Source: Viridibacterium silvisoli (GTDB taxonomy: Bacteria > Pseudomonadota > Gammaproteobacteria > Burkholderiales > Rhodocyclaceae). Taken from it: a stretch of DNA of 64,000 bases. Below, piece after piece: positions 34,696-43,348 of this stretch. Below the pieces are notes generated by a model that saw only the letters and a program-made list of their open reading frames with translations, was not told the origin of the DNA and searched no databases. The stretch's first letter is position 1; each line of letters opens with the position of its first letter. Location of the stretch: positions 434,001 through 498,000 of the forward strand of contig NZ_JAYXHS010000004.1 in assembly GCF_036017035.1 (NCBI RefSeq), written 5' to 3'. Both the position numbers and the translations under genes were made by a program.

Positions 34696-34866
34696 TCGGC
34701 AGATCGCAAGACCTCTGGCAGCCCTTCCCTGTTCCGGGTGGGGCAGCCAAGGTTCGGGCCCGCCGGTATCATTCTGCCCGCGACAAGCTACGGTACAGAT
34801 AGAGGTACAGAAGGTCGGCGCCAGCCGTTCCGACTCAGCCTCAGAATTCGAATAATTGGGGGACGT

Positions 34867-35406
34867 TTGAAAGCACTACTCAGGTTTGCTGGCTGGATAG
34901 ATCAGCTCAACCGCATCTTCGGCTGGGTCGCCACTGCAGGCGTCCTTGTTTGTTGCCTGGTAAGTACCGGCAATGCCCTCAGCCGTTATGCGTTCTCCCT
35001 CAGTTCCAACGCCTGGCTCGAAATCCAGTGGTACATCTTTGCCGGCATCGTGATGCTGGGCGCCGCGGTCACGCTGGCGCGCAACGAGCACGTACGCGTC
35101 GACGTACTCTACGGTCGGCTGCCTGCCCGCGGAAAAGCCTGGGCTGACCTGCTTGGCCTGCTCATTTTCCTCATGCCGGCCATGCTGACCCTGTTGTACT
35201 TCTCGGCCCCCTACTTCCTGTCTTCATGGAACTCGCAGGAATATTCCAGCAATGAGGGCGGACTCATCATATGGCCCGCGCGCCTGATGCTGCCGCTCGG
35301 TTTCCTGCTCGTCTGCCTGCAGGGCGTATCGGAAATCATCAAGCGTATCGGCTACCTGCGTGGCGAATACGAGATGGACACCCATTACGAGAGGCCACTG
35401 CAATGA
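34867..35406 (+). CDS. TRAP transporter small permease (DctQ-like)
   Basis: A 179-residue inner-membrane protein with four helices, the small permease of a tripartite ATP-independent periplasmic transporter. Signature segments are WLEIQWYIFAGIVMLGAAVT and NEHVRVDVLYGRL. I take TTG at 34867 as the start: GGGGGAC precedes it and the family homology begins at KALLRFAGWIDQLN. The longer ATG frame from 34738 adds 43 residues that look non-coding. Its stop overlaps the large-permease start by four bases (ATGA). No periplasmic binding-protein gene is adjacent. Confidence 0.85.
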   Translation: MKALLRFAGWIDQLNRIFGWVATAGVLVCCLVSTGNALSRYAFSLSSNAWLEIQWYIFAGIVMLGAAVTLARNEHVRVDVLYGRLPARGKAWADLLGLLIFLMPAMLTLLYFSAPYFLSSWNSQEYSSNEGGLIIWPARLMLPLGFLLVCLQGVSEIIKRIGYLRGEYEMDTHYERPLQ

Positions 35407-36893
35407 CGCTACTCGAATGGATGCCGCCGCTGATGTTCGGCGGCCTGATCCTGTTCATGCTGCTGGGCTTCCCCGTAGCGTTCTCCCTCGCCGCGCTCGG
35501 GCTTGCTTCTGGCGTGCTGGCCATCGAGATGGGCTATTTCCCGCCCGAATTCCTGCAAGGCCTGCCGCAGCGCGTATTCGGCATCCTGTCGAACGAGTTG
35601 CTGCTGGCCATTCCGTTCTTCACCTTCATGGGCACCATCCTCGAGCGATGCGGCTTGGCGGAGGATCTGCTCGAAGGCACAGGGCAGCTATTCGGCCCCG
35701 TGCCAGGCGGTCTCGCCTATGCCGTCATCATCGTCGGCGCGATCCTCGGCGCGATCACCGGCACGGTCGCCGCATCGGTCATCGCCATGGGCATGATCTC
35801 GCTGCCCATCATGATCCGTTACGGCTACGACATGCGCGTGGCAACGGGTGTCATCGCGGCCTCCGGCACCATCACGCAATTGATCCCGCCGTCGCTGGTT
35901 CTGGTCGTTCTGGCCGACCAGCTGGGTCGCTCGGTGGGTGACATGTATGCCGGTGCGATCGGCCCTTCCATCGTGCAAACCCTGCTGTTCATTGCGTACA
36001 TCTTCGTCCTGTCTATCGTCCGGCCGCAGTGGGTCCCTGCGCTACCGAAAGAGGTGCGCACGCATACAGGCTGGGCGCTGATCCGTCGCGTGCTGATGGG
36101 CATGATCCCGTCCATCGTGCTGATCTTCCTCGTGCTCGGAACCATCTTCACCGGTATGGCGACGCCAACCGAAGCCGGCGCGATGGGCGCAGTGGGCGCC
36201 ATGGTCATCGCAGCGATCCATCGTCGCCTGACCTGGGACCTGATGCGCCAGGGCATGGAGTCGACGATGCGCATCACCGCGATGGTGATCTTCATCCTCA
36301 TCGGCTCCACGGTCTTCAGCCTGGTCTTCCAGGGCGTCGACGGCGGACGCTGGATCGAGCATCACCTCAGCAACCTGCCAGGTGGCGTGGTCGGCTTCCT
36401 CATCGCGGTGAATGCCTTCATCTTCTTCCTGGCCTTCTTCCTCGATTTCTTCGAGATCGCCTTCATCATCATCCCGCTGCTTGCGCCGGTTGCCAGCGCT
36501 CTGGGCATCGACCTCATCTGGTTCGGCGTCCTGCTCTGCGTGAACATGCAGACCTCGTTCATGCACCCGCCTTTCGGCTTCGCGCTGTTCTACCTGCGCG
36601 GCATTGCGCCGAAGGAAGTGAAGAGCTCCGACATCTATCTCGGTGCCCTGCCCTGGGTTGGTCTGCAGCTGATCATGGTGGTCATCGTCATCTTCTGGCC
36701 GGGGCTGGTCACGAGCTTTGTCGACAAACCCGTTCAGGTCGATCTCGACAAGGTGCAGATCGAAATCCCCGGCGACGCGGAAAGCGCGCCCGAAGAAGTG
36801 CCGCCTGCCGAGTTCAGCGCGCCGCCATCCAGTGCATCCGGGCCTGCCTCCTCTGCCAGCGATGACCCACTCGAGAAGGCACTCAGGAACTGA
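35403..36893 (+). CDS. TRAP transporter large permease (DctM-like)
   Basis: A 496-residue polytopic membrane protein forming the Na+-driven channel part of a TRAP transporter. There are 11-13 hydrophobic segments, with family motifs LAIPFFTFMGTILERCGLAE, TGTVAASVIAMGMISLPIM and ATPTEAGAMGAVGAM. The C-terminal FMHPPFGFALFYLRGIAP is also conserved. The start at 35403 is translationally coupled to the DctQ gene. The last 60 residues are an acidic, Pro/Ser-rich cytosolic tail, longer than in most relatives. The substrate cannot be told without the binding protein. Confidence 0.9.
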   Translation: MTLLEWMPPLMFGGLILFMLLGFPVAFSLAALGLASGVLAIEMGYFPPEFLQGLPQRVFGILSNELLLAIPFFTFMGTILERCGLAEDLLEGTGQLFGPVPGGLAYAVIIVGAILGAITGTVAASVIAMGMISLPIMIRYGYDMRVATGVIAASGTITQLIPPSLVLVVLADQLGRSVGDMYAGAIGPSIVQTLLFIAYIFVLSIVRPQWVPALPKEVRTHTGWALIRRVLMGMIPSIVLIFLVLGTIFTGMATPTEAGAMGAVGAMVIAAIHRRLTWDLMRQGMESTMRITAMVIFILIGSTVFSLVFQGVDGGRWIEHHLSNLPGGVVGFLIAVNAFIFFLAFFLDFFEIAFIIIPLLAPVASALGIDLIWFGVLLCVNMQTSFMHPPFGFALFYLRGIAPKEVKSSDIYLGALPWVGLQLIMVVIVIFWPGLVTSFVDKPVQVDLDKVQIEIPGDAESAPEEVPPAEFSAPPSSASGPASSASDDPLEKALRN

Positions 36894-36895
36894 AG

Positions 36896-37528
36896 ATGAC
36901 GACACGCATCTGCCTGGTACGCCACGGCGAAACGGACTGGAACGTCGCGCGCCGCTTGCAGGGGCACGAAGACATGCCCCTCAACGCCAACGGCCGCGCG
37001 CAAGCCGCGGCTCTGGCGGCGGCACTTGCCGGCACACGCTTCGATGCGATCTACAGCTCTGACCTGTCACGCGCCTTCGACACGGCCGAAGCGGTTGCCA
37101 CACGGCTCGGCATGCCGATCACGCGACTGCCCGCCGCGCGGGAGCGCAATTTCGGCGTGTTTCAGGGCCTGACGCGGCAGGAGGCAGAGCAACGCTTCCC
37201 GGAGATGCAGGCACGTGTGGCACGCCGGGAGCCCGACTTCGTTCCACCCCAGGGGGAAAGCCTGCGTCAGTGTTTCGAGCGAGTTGCAGCCATGCTCGGC
37301 GAGCTGGCCGACAGGCACGCAGGACAGACCCTGTTGCTGGTTGCCCACGGCGGCGTTCTTGACGCGGCCCGGCGCTTCGTCACCGGCATGCCGCTCGACC
37401 AGCCTCGCGATTTCGAGCTCGGCAACGCCGCCCTGAACTGGCTGGCACGCACCGAAGGCATCTGGCATCTCGATGTCTGGGACGACCAGACTCACCTCTC
37501 CGGCAGCCTGGACGAACTTCCGATGTGA
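36896..37528 (+). CDS. histidine phosphatase family protein
   Basis: A 210-residue phosphohistidine-dependent phosphatase. The catalytic RHGET is at about residues 9-13 (CLVRHGETDWN), the second Arg in SSDLSRAFDTA, the acid Glu in RERNFGVFQGL, and the second His in VAHGGVLDA. It resembles phosphoglycerate-mutase-like phosphatases (GpmB/CobC type). The actual substrate is unknown. It begins 2 nt after the TRAP large-permease stop, so it may be co-transcribed with it. Confidence 0.85.
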   Translation: MTTRICLVRHGETDWNVARRLQGHEDMPLNANGRAQAAALAAALAGTRFDAIYSSDLSRAFDTAEAVATRLGMPITRLPAARERNFGVFQGLTRQEAEQRFPEMQARVARREPDFVPPQGESLRQCFERVAAMLGELADRHAGQTLLLVAHGGVLDAARRFVTGMPLDQPRDFELGNAALNWLARTEGIWHLDVWDDQTHLSGSLDELPM

Positions 37529-37682
37529 TCCGGCGCGCCCGGGGCGCCCATGAAGCCTGTTCACGCGGGTTTGAGTTTATTTCATGCCTGCCAGAATGGC
37601 CTAAGCCCCTGTCGACGCGGTATTATTCGCGCCTGCCATTCTTCATAGCGGTCCCCCAGCGGACCTTCTCGCGGACGATTCC

Positions 37683-38933
37683 ATGTTCTCCAAAGCAAAT
37701 ACCCTCTCCAAGGCCGATCCAGAGCTGTTCTCGGCAGTTACTTCCGAAAACAAGCGCCAGGAAGATCACATCGAGCTGATCGCCTCCGAAAACTACGTCA
37801 GCTGCGCCGTCATGGAAGCCCAGGGCTCCCAACTGACCAACAAGTACGCTGAGGGCTATCCCGGCAAGCGTTACTACGGCGGCTGTGAGTATGTGGATAT
37901 TGCAGAGCAGATCGCTATCGACCGCCTGAAGAAGCTGTTTGGCGCCGAGGCTGCCAACGTCCAGCCGAATTCCGGTTCGCAAGCCAACCAGGCCGTGCTG
38001 ATGGCCTTCGCCAAGCCTGGCGACACCGTTCTGGGCATGAGCCTGGCGGAAGGCGGTCACCTCACCCACGGCATGGCGCTGAACATGAGCGGCAAGTGGT
38101 TCAACGCCATCTCCTACGGTCTGACCGACAAGGAAGAGATCGACTACGAACAGATGGAAGCACTGGCGCGCGAGCACAAGCCACGCATCATCATCGCCGG
38201 CGCTTCGGCTTACGCCCTGCGTATCGATTTCGAACGTTTCGCGAAGATTGCCAAGGAAGTCGGCGCGATCTTCTGGGTCGACATGGCCCACTACGCCGGC
38301 CTCATCGCTGCGGGCATCTATCCAAACCCGGTGCCATTTGCCGACGTCGTCACCTCGACCACACACAAGACCCTGCGTGGACCACGTGGTGGCGTGATCC
38401 TGTCGAAGGCCGAACACGAGAAGGCGCTGAACTCCGCGATCTTCCCAGGCCTGCAAGGTGGTCCGCTGATGCACGTCATCGCGGCGAAGGCCGTGGCCTT
38501 CAAGGAAGCGGCAACGCCTGAGTTCCGCCAGTATCAGGAACAAGTCGTTGCCAATGCGCTCGTCATGGCACGTGTGCTGTCCGAACAACGCGGTCTGCGC
38601 ATCGTTTCGGGTCGTACCGAAAGCCACCTGTTCCTCGTCGATCTGCGCTCGAAGAACATCAACGGCAAGGAAGCTGAAGCGGCCCTCGGCAAGGCCCACA
38701 TCACGGTCAACAAGAACGCGATTCCGAAGGATCCGGAAAAACCATTCGTGACCTCCGGCATCCGCATCGGCAGCCCGGCCATGACCACGCGTGGCTTCAC
38801 CGAGATCGAAGCCGAACGTGTCGCTCACCTCATCGCCGACGTGCTCGACGCACCGAACGATGAAGCCGTACTGGCCAAGGTGCGCGAAGAAGTCAGCGCC
38901 CTGTGCAAGAAATTCCCGGTATACGGCGCTTAA
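37683..38933 (+). CDS. glyA: serine hydroxymethyltransferase
   Basis: A 416-residue PLP enzyme that interconverts serine and glycine and charges tetrahydrofolate. The N-terminal IELIASENYVS, GYPGKRYYGGCEYVD and the PLP Lys segment TSTTHKTLRGPRGG are all present, and length matches the family. The start is ATG 37683. A strong terminator lies just after it, yet the glyA-nrdR-ribD order is a conserved betaproteobacterial arrangement. Confidence 0.97.
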   Translation: MFSKANTLSKADPELFSAVTSENKRQEDHIELIASENYVSCAVMEAQGSQLTNKYAEGYPGKRYYGGCEYVDIAEQIAIDRLKKLFGAEAANVQPNSGSQANQAVLMAFAKPGDTVLGMSLAEGGHLTHGMALNMSGKWFNAISYGLTDKEEIDYEQMEALAREHKPRIIIAGASAYALRIDFERFAKIAKEVGAIFWVDMAHYAGLIAAGIYPNPVPFADVVTSTTHKTLRGPRGGVILSKAEHEKALNSAIFPGLQGGPLMHVIAAKAVAFKEAATPEFRQYQEQVVANALVMARVLSEQRGLRIVSGRTESHLFLVDLRSKNINGKEAEAALGKAHITVNKNAIPKDPEKPFVTSGIRIGSPAMTTRGFTEIEAERVAHLIADVLDAPNDEAVLAKVREEVSALCKKFPVYGA

Positions 38934-38945
38934 GCACTATCCTCC

Positions 38946-38975
38946 GGGGGCGACCTTTCGGTCGCCCCTTTTTTG
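38946..38975 (+). terminator. terminator of glyA
   Basis: GGGGCGACC (38947-38955) and GGTCGCCCC (38960-38968) pair around TTTC, followed by six Ts. Confidence 0.92.
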
Positions 38976-39004
38976 TATCTGGCGATTTCTGGCGGCACTC
39001 ACTC

Positions 39005-39493
39005 ATGAAATGTCCGTTTTGCGGCGCACCTTCCACGCAAGTCACCGATACGCGTGAGAACGACGAAGGCGACATCATCCGTCGCCGACGCCGCTGCGGG
39101 GAATGCGACAAGCGCTTCACTACGTACGAGCGCATCGAGCTGAAGCTGCCGCAGATCGTCAAGAAGAACGGCAGTCGCACCGAGTTCGACCCCGAAAAGG
39201 TACTCGCCAGCATGAAGCTGGCATTGCGCAAACGACCTGTGACCGCCGAGAGCGTGGACGGCGCCATCGAACGCATCGAGAGTCGTTTGCTGGCCATGGG
39301 CGAACGAGAAATCCCCTCCGACAAGGTCGGCGAGCTTGTCATGCGCGAACTCAAGCGCCTCGACAAGATTGCCTACATCCGCTTCGCCTCGGTGTACCGC
39401 AATTTCGAGGATGCGGAAGAGTTTGCAGAAGTGATCCGCGAACTCGCCCCGCACATCAAGCCCACCAAGCCCAAACCCCGCGGCAAGGTCTGA
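39005..39493 (+). CDS. nrdR: transcriptional repressor NrdR
   Basis: A 162-residue repressor of ribonucleotide reductase genes. The N-terminal zinc ribbon has CPFC at residues 3-6 and CGEC near 31, with TDTRENDEGDIIRRRR between. The rest is an ATP-cone (about 49-139) with KKNGSRTEFDPEKV. The ATG at 39005 (MKCPFCGAP) is the only start compatible with the family, as the longer frame adds 34 residues before the zinc site. ribD follows after 3 nt. Confidence 0.96.
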   Translation: MKCPFCGAPSTQVTDTRENDEGDIIRRRRRCGECDKRFTTYERIELKLPQIVKKNGSRTEFDPEKVLASMKLALRKRPVTAESVDGAIERIESRLLAMGEREIPSDKVGELVMRELKRLDKIAYIRFASVYRNFEDAEEFAEVIRELAPHIKPTKPKPRGKV

Positions 39494-39496
39494 GTC

Positions 39497-40585
39497 ATGC
39501 TGGCGCCAGAAGACTATATGCGCCGTGCGCTCGAGCTTGCCGAGCGTGGTCTGTATACCACCACACCCAATCCGCGCGTCGGCTGCGTCATCGTGGATGA
39601 GGCTGGTGAAATCATTGGCGAGGGCTGGACGCAACCGGCTGGCCAGAATCACGCAGAAGTCCAGGCATTGATCGATGCCGTCCAGCGTGGCAAATCGGTC
39701 GTGGGCGCCACGGCCTACGTCACGCTTGAGCCCTGCTCCCATTTCGGTCGTACGCCGCCTTGCTGTGATGCGCTTTCAAGCGCCGGCATCAGCCGCGTCG
39801 TGGCCGCCATGGAAGACCCCAACCCGCTGGTTTCGGGCAAGGGCTTCGAGCGCCTGGCGGCGGCCGGCATCGCAGTCAGCTCTGGCCTGCTGGAAGAGCC
39901 GGCACGCGCACTTAATGAAGGTTTCATATCGCGCATCGTGCGTGGTCGCCCCTTTGTGCGCCTCAAGATCGCAGCCTCGCTGGATGGCAAGACCGCGCTG
40001 GCCAATGGCGTCAGCAAATGGATTACGGGCGATGCGGCGCGTGCCGATGCGCACCATTGGCGCGCCCGATCCTGCGCTGTACTGACCGGTAGCGGCACCG
40101 TGCTGGCAGACAATCCGTCGATGAATGTGCGCGCCGTCGCAACGCCACGTCAGCCTCGCCGTATCGTGCTCGACAGCCAGCTGAGAACCCCCGCCGACGC
40201 GAACATCCTGCGCGGTGGCAACACGCTGATCGTGACGGCCAGCAACAACACGAAACGCCGGCTGGAACTGGAAACTGCGGGCGCAGAAATCCTGCATCTG
40301 CCCTCGCAGGCGGGTCACGTAGACATCGAAGCCTTGCTGCCGATTCTCGGCAAGAACACGAATGAATTGCTCGTCGAAGCCGGTGCAGAACTGAACGCTG
40401 CTTTCATGCAATCGGGACTGGTCGACGAATACCTGCTCTACCTCGCGCCGACCTTCCTTGGCGATCCGGCGCGCGGCCTCGCAATGCTGCCTGCATTCGG
40501 GAAACTGGAAGAGCGCATCGCGCTGCACTTTCAGGCGTTCGAGCAGATTGGCGAAGACCTCCGCGTGCTGGCGCGGCCTGCGTAG
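39497..40585 (+). CDS. ribD: bifunctional riboflavin biosynthesis deaminase/reductase RibD
   Basis: A 362-residue enzyme for the second and third steps of riboflavin synthesis. The N-terminal deaminase (1-145) has TPNPRVGCVIVDEAG, the zinc His-Ala-Glu (HAEVQAL) and the two zinc Cys in LEPCSHFGRTPPCC. The C-terminal reductase (150-362) has VRLKIAASLDGKTAL and GSGTVLADNPSMNVR. It begins 3 nt after nrdR. The stop TAG overlaps the GTAG of the second REP doublet. Confidence 0.95.
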   Translation: MLAPEDYMRRALELAERGLYTTTPNPRVGCVIVDEAGEIIGEGWTQPAGQNHAEVQALIDAVQRGKSVVGATAYVTLEPCSHFGRTPPCCDALSSAGISRVVAAMEDPNPLVSGKGFERLAAAGIAVSSGLLEEPARALNEGFISRIVRGRPFVRLKIAASLDGKTALANGVSKWITGDAARADAHHWRARSCAVLTGSGTVLADNPSMNVRAVATPRQPRRIVLDSQLRTPADANILRGGNTLIVTASNNTKRRLELETAGAEILHLPSQAGHVDIEALLPILGKNTNELLVEAGAELNAAFMQSGLVDEYLLYLAPTFLGDPARGLAMLPAFGKLEERIALHFQAFEQIGEDLRVLARPA

Positions 40586-40683
40586 GTCGGAAAAGCGAAG
40601 CACCTTCCGACATCACTCGCGAATACAGATCAAAACAGGTTTGACGCCTCAACGCCGGAAAGCCCTTCGCTTTTCCGACCTAC
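40582..40683. repeat. REP doublet (inverted pair, REPIN-like) 2
   Basis: Two about 30-bp copies face each other. The left is GTAGGTCGGAAAAGCGAAG... ending TTCCGAC (40582-40611), and the right, reversed, is GTAGGTCGGAAAAGCGAAG... ending TTCCGGC (40683-40654). They are 42 bp apart. The stop codons of ribD (40583-40585) and of the converging MoeB/ThiF gene (40680-40682) are the TAG of the two GTAG ends, so the element fills the whole intergenic space. Confidence 0.88.
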
Positions 40684-41426
40684 GATCCGCACACGGCACA
40701 TTCCGCGTCGCGGCCATACCGCACCGTGCGTAGCTCCATGCCCAAGGCATTGATGAGCAGCAATCTGCCCACCAGTGGCTCGCCGCATCCGGCAATCACT
40801 TTCAAGGCTTCGGCCGCCTGCATCGTGCCGACGATGCCCGTGATAGGCGCAAACACGCCCATCACCGCGCAGCGTGTCTCCTCCACATCCTCGCCGTCCG
40901 GAAACAGGCAGTGATAGCAAGGATTGTTTGCATCGCGCTTGTCGAACACGCTGAGCTGCCCATCGAAGCGCACGGCAGCGCCTGACACCAGCGGCTTGGC
41001 AAATTTGACGCAGGCGCGGTTGATGGCATGCCGCGTGGCGAAGTTATCGGTGCAATCCAGCACCACATCTGCCTCGGCGATATGCGCCTCCAGCAAACCG
41101 GCATCGAGCCGCTGCGGCAAGGCCACGGCTACGGTTTCGGGGTTGAGCCGGTTCAGCGTGTCTCGCCCCGATTCAGCCTTGAAGCGGCCAACGGAGTCGT
41201 TGCGATGCATGATCTGGCGCTGCAGATTGGTGAGATCGACCGTATCGCCGTCAGCGAGGATGATGGTGCCGACGCCTGCGGAAGCGAGATACATGGCGGC
41301 CGGCGAACCGAGGCCGCCTGCGCCGATGATCAGCACGCGGCTCTTGATGATGGCTTCCTGCCCCGCGATATCGAGTTCGGGCAGCAAGATGTGGCGGGAG
41401 TAACGCAGCAGCTGGTCGTCGTTCAT
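40680..41426 (-). CDS. moeB: MoeB/ThiF-family adenylyltransferase
   Basis: A 248-residue E1-like enzyme that adenylates the C-terminal Gly of a ThiS/MoaD-type sulfur carrier. The nucleotide-binding VLIIGAGGLGSPAAMYLASA and following ADGDTVDLTNLQRQIM are intact. Zinc-binding CYHC (about 168-171) and CAVC (near the C-terminus) are present; the catalytic Cys loop carries EETRCAVMGVFAP. MoeB and ThiF are not told apart by sequence alone. It converges on ribD across the REP doublet. Confidence 0.85.
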   Translation of the reverse strand: MNDDQLLRYSRHILLPELDIAGQEAIIKSRVLIIGAGGLGSPAAMYLASAGVGTIILADGDTVDLTNLQRQIMHRNDSVGRFKAESGRDTLNRLNPETVAVALPQRLDAGLLEAHIAEADVVLDCTDNFATRHAINRACVKFAKPLVSGAAVRFDGQLSVFDKRDANNPCYHCLFPDGEDVEETRCAVMGVFAPITGIVGTMQAAEALKVIAGCGEPLVGRLLLINALGMELRTVRYGRDAECAVCGS

Positions 41427-41471
41427 GCGGCAAGTTTACGCGGGACACCGCTGCACGTGGTTGCAGGCAAA

Positions 41472-41512
41472 TAAAAAAGGGCCGCCTGTCCCCGCACGGG
41501 ACAAGCAGCCCT
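41472..41512 (-). terminator. terminator of the AP2-domain gene
   Basis: On the minus strand GGGCTGC..TGTCCCG pairs with CGGGGACA.GCGGCCC, followed by TTTTTTAT. Confidence 0.75.
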
Positions 41513-41538
41513 CTGGCTCAATCTGCAGTCGTGCCTGC

Positions 41539-42060
41539 TCAGGCAGCGAGCTTGTGCACGGCCTCGGTACGACGACGTACCGGTTTGCGACGCACAGCAC
41601 CCGGATCGAAAGCACCATCCAGTCCGCGCAGGGCATCCTTGCGGGCTTTCAGCGCCATCTTGAAGGCGCCTTCTTCACCGTACTTCTTGACGGAGAACTT
41701 CACGCGCTTGCGGCGCCCGTCAGGAAGCGGCCAGGAAGCAACCCAGAACCAGCGCTGCTTGTCTTCCGGCAAGTCGCGTGTTTCCGAAGCGCAGTAACGG
41801 CACACGCCGACAACGCCCGAACGGTTGTTCTTCTTGACGATATTCGAATACTCACGCATCGAAAACGGCGGGTGATTGGTGATGACTTCGTCGCGGTAGC
41901 CCTTCGCCGCTGCGAAGGATTTCTGCTTACCACCATGCACGCCGTCCGAAAAATGCTTGCGGTGGATAACGCCGCGGCGCTGAATGGTTACAAGCCATCC
42001 ATGCGTCCGACTGACCTCGTTATCTACACGACTAATTCCATAAACACTGCCTCGGCTCAC
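41539..42060 (-). CDS. AP2-domain protein with two AP2-like repeats
   Basis: A 173-residue basic protein. A GTG start at 42060 is chosen because GGAGG (42067-42071 on the plus strand) sits 6 nt upstream and translation then opens directly at the first repeat. A longer frame from 42138 lacks such a site. The first AP2-like unit (about 1-55) has YGISRVDNEVSRTHGWLVTI and HFSDGVHGGKQKSFAAAKGY. The second (about 75-150) has NNRSGVVGVCRYCASE and RWFWVASWPLP, with KFSVKKYGEEGAFKMALKAR. The C-terminus is Arg-rich. AP2 folds bind DNA, and similar proteins are widespread in betaproteobacteria, but the function is not known. Confidence 0.78.
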   Translation of the reverse strand: MSRGSVYGISRVDNEVSRTHGWLVTIQRRGVIHRKHFSDGVHGGKQKSFAAAKGYRDEVITNHPPFSMREYSNIVKKNNRSGVVGVCRYCASETRDLPEDKQRWFWVASWPLPDGRRKRVKFSVKKYGEEGAFKMALKARKDALRGLDGAFDPGAVRRKPVRRRTEAVHKLAA

Positions 42061-42310
42061 GTCAGTCCTCCAGGAGCTATCAAGGTTATGGCGGCGATAA
42101 GTGGTTTTCGACCCGCTCCGTGGAAACTTTAGGGTCATCACTGATCCCTGCGGAATGCATCACGGCGCACCTGACAAGCGGTAAAGGGACCGCTGTGAAG
42201 GAGTCCAAACCCCTGTCTGGCATTCAAGACCGGTCATCGGATGCCGGTATGAATCGCATGATTCTTGTTGCTGGCCGGGGTGCGTTCCGCGTCGGCCAAT
42301 GGAGGTTTAC

Positions 42311-43348
42311 ATGCGTATTTCACAGTCCAGTCTCAACCTGCAGGGCCAATCGGCCAGCTATGTCCGCCACTACGTCGAAGAGAGTCTGCAGTTCAGTTTC
42401 CAGGCTGCCCAGGCCAGTCCACCCACAGCGGAAACCAGTCAGGTCATCATCAGTGATGCTGCGCGGGACACGCTTGCCGCCGCGCAAAGCTCCAGCGAAG
42501 TCACCCCGGAAACAGACAAACAGAACGCAATGGATGCCCGGCTTCAGGTTCTTATCAGCCTCGTCGAGCAACTCACTGGCCACAAGATCAAGCTCTTCGA
42601 CGTCTCAGAACTAGGCGCGTCAGCGGATGCGGGCCCGGCACAGACGGAGGACGCACCGACATCAGGTGCTGGCGCCCCTCCACAACCGGAATGGTCGCTG
42701 CACTTCGAGCGCCGCGAAGTGCGCGAAGAAGCCCAGGCCACCCGCTTCCAGGCTAGCGGCAATGTGAAAACCGCCGATGGACGCGAAATCAGTTTCGACC
42801 TCGATCTGGAAATGGCGCGCTTCGCCCGCAGCGAGAGCCTGACGACCGTGGATGCAGGCAATGTGAGGCGCAAGGACCCGCTCGTTCTCAACCTGCAAGG
42901 CGGCCCAACCAGCCTGCTCTCAGAACGTCTCGCCTTCGATCTTGACGCCAACCCCGACACGGCGCCGGACATGATTGCGAAGCTCGGCCAGGGCAGCTTC
43001 TTCCTCGCTCTGGATCGCAATGGCAACGGCAAGATCGACGACGGCAGTGAGCTGTTCGGTCCCGCAACAGGAGATGGCTTCGGCGAGTTGGCCGCGCTGG
43101 ATGATGATGGGAATGGCTGGATCGACGAAGCCGATTCGGCATTCACAAAACTGGGCGTGTGGGCGCCGGGTGACAAACTGCAATCACTCGCCAGTACTGG
43201 CGTAGGAGCGATCGCGCTGCAGAACGTCGCCACACCTTTCGCCTTGCGGGCAGGTTCGGACGATCACGGTGAGATTCAATCGAGCGGAATTTTCCTGACG
43301 GAGGATGGCCGGCCCGGCACCATCCAGCACGTTGACCTGACGGTCTAG
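42311..43348 (+). CDS. EF-hand-like (DxDGNG) hypothetical protein
   Basis: A 345-residue protein of no family I can name with confidence. Two Ca2+-loop-like motifs stand at residues about 235 (DRNGNGKIDDGSE) and 264 (DDDGNGWIDEADS). The N-terminal 120 residues are Ser/Ala/Gln-rich, probably disordered. A middle beta region (about 140-225) has FQASGNVKTADGREISFDLDL, split here as FQASGNVKTADG and REISFDLDL. No signal peptide. ATG 42311 follows GGAGG at 5-nt spacing. Its stop overlaps that of the kinase gene on the other strand (shared CTAG). Confidence 0.7.
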   Translation: MRISQSSLNLQGQSASYVRHYVEESLQFSFQAAQASPPTAETSQVIISDAARDTLAAAQSSSEVTPETDKQNAMDARLQVLISLVEQLTGHKIKLFDVSELGASADAGPAQTEDAPTSGAGAPPQPEWSLHFERREVREEAQATRFQASGNVKTADGREISFDLDLEMARFARSESLTTVDAGNVRRKDPLVLNLQGGPTSLLSERLAFDLDANPDTAPDMIAKLGQGSFFLALDRNGNGKIDDGSELFGPATGDGFGELAALDDDGNGWIDEADSAFTKLGVWAPGDKLQSLASTGVGAIALQNVATPFALRAGSDDHGEIQSSGIFLTEDGRPGTIQHVDLTV

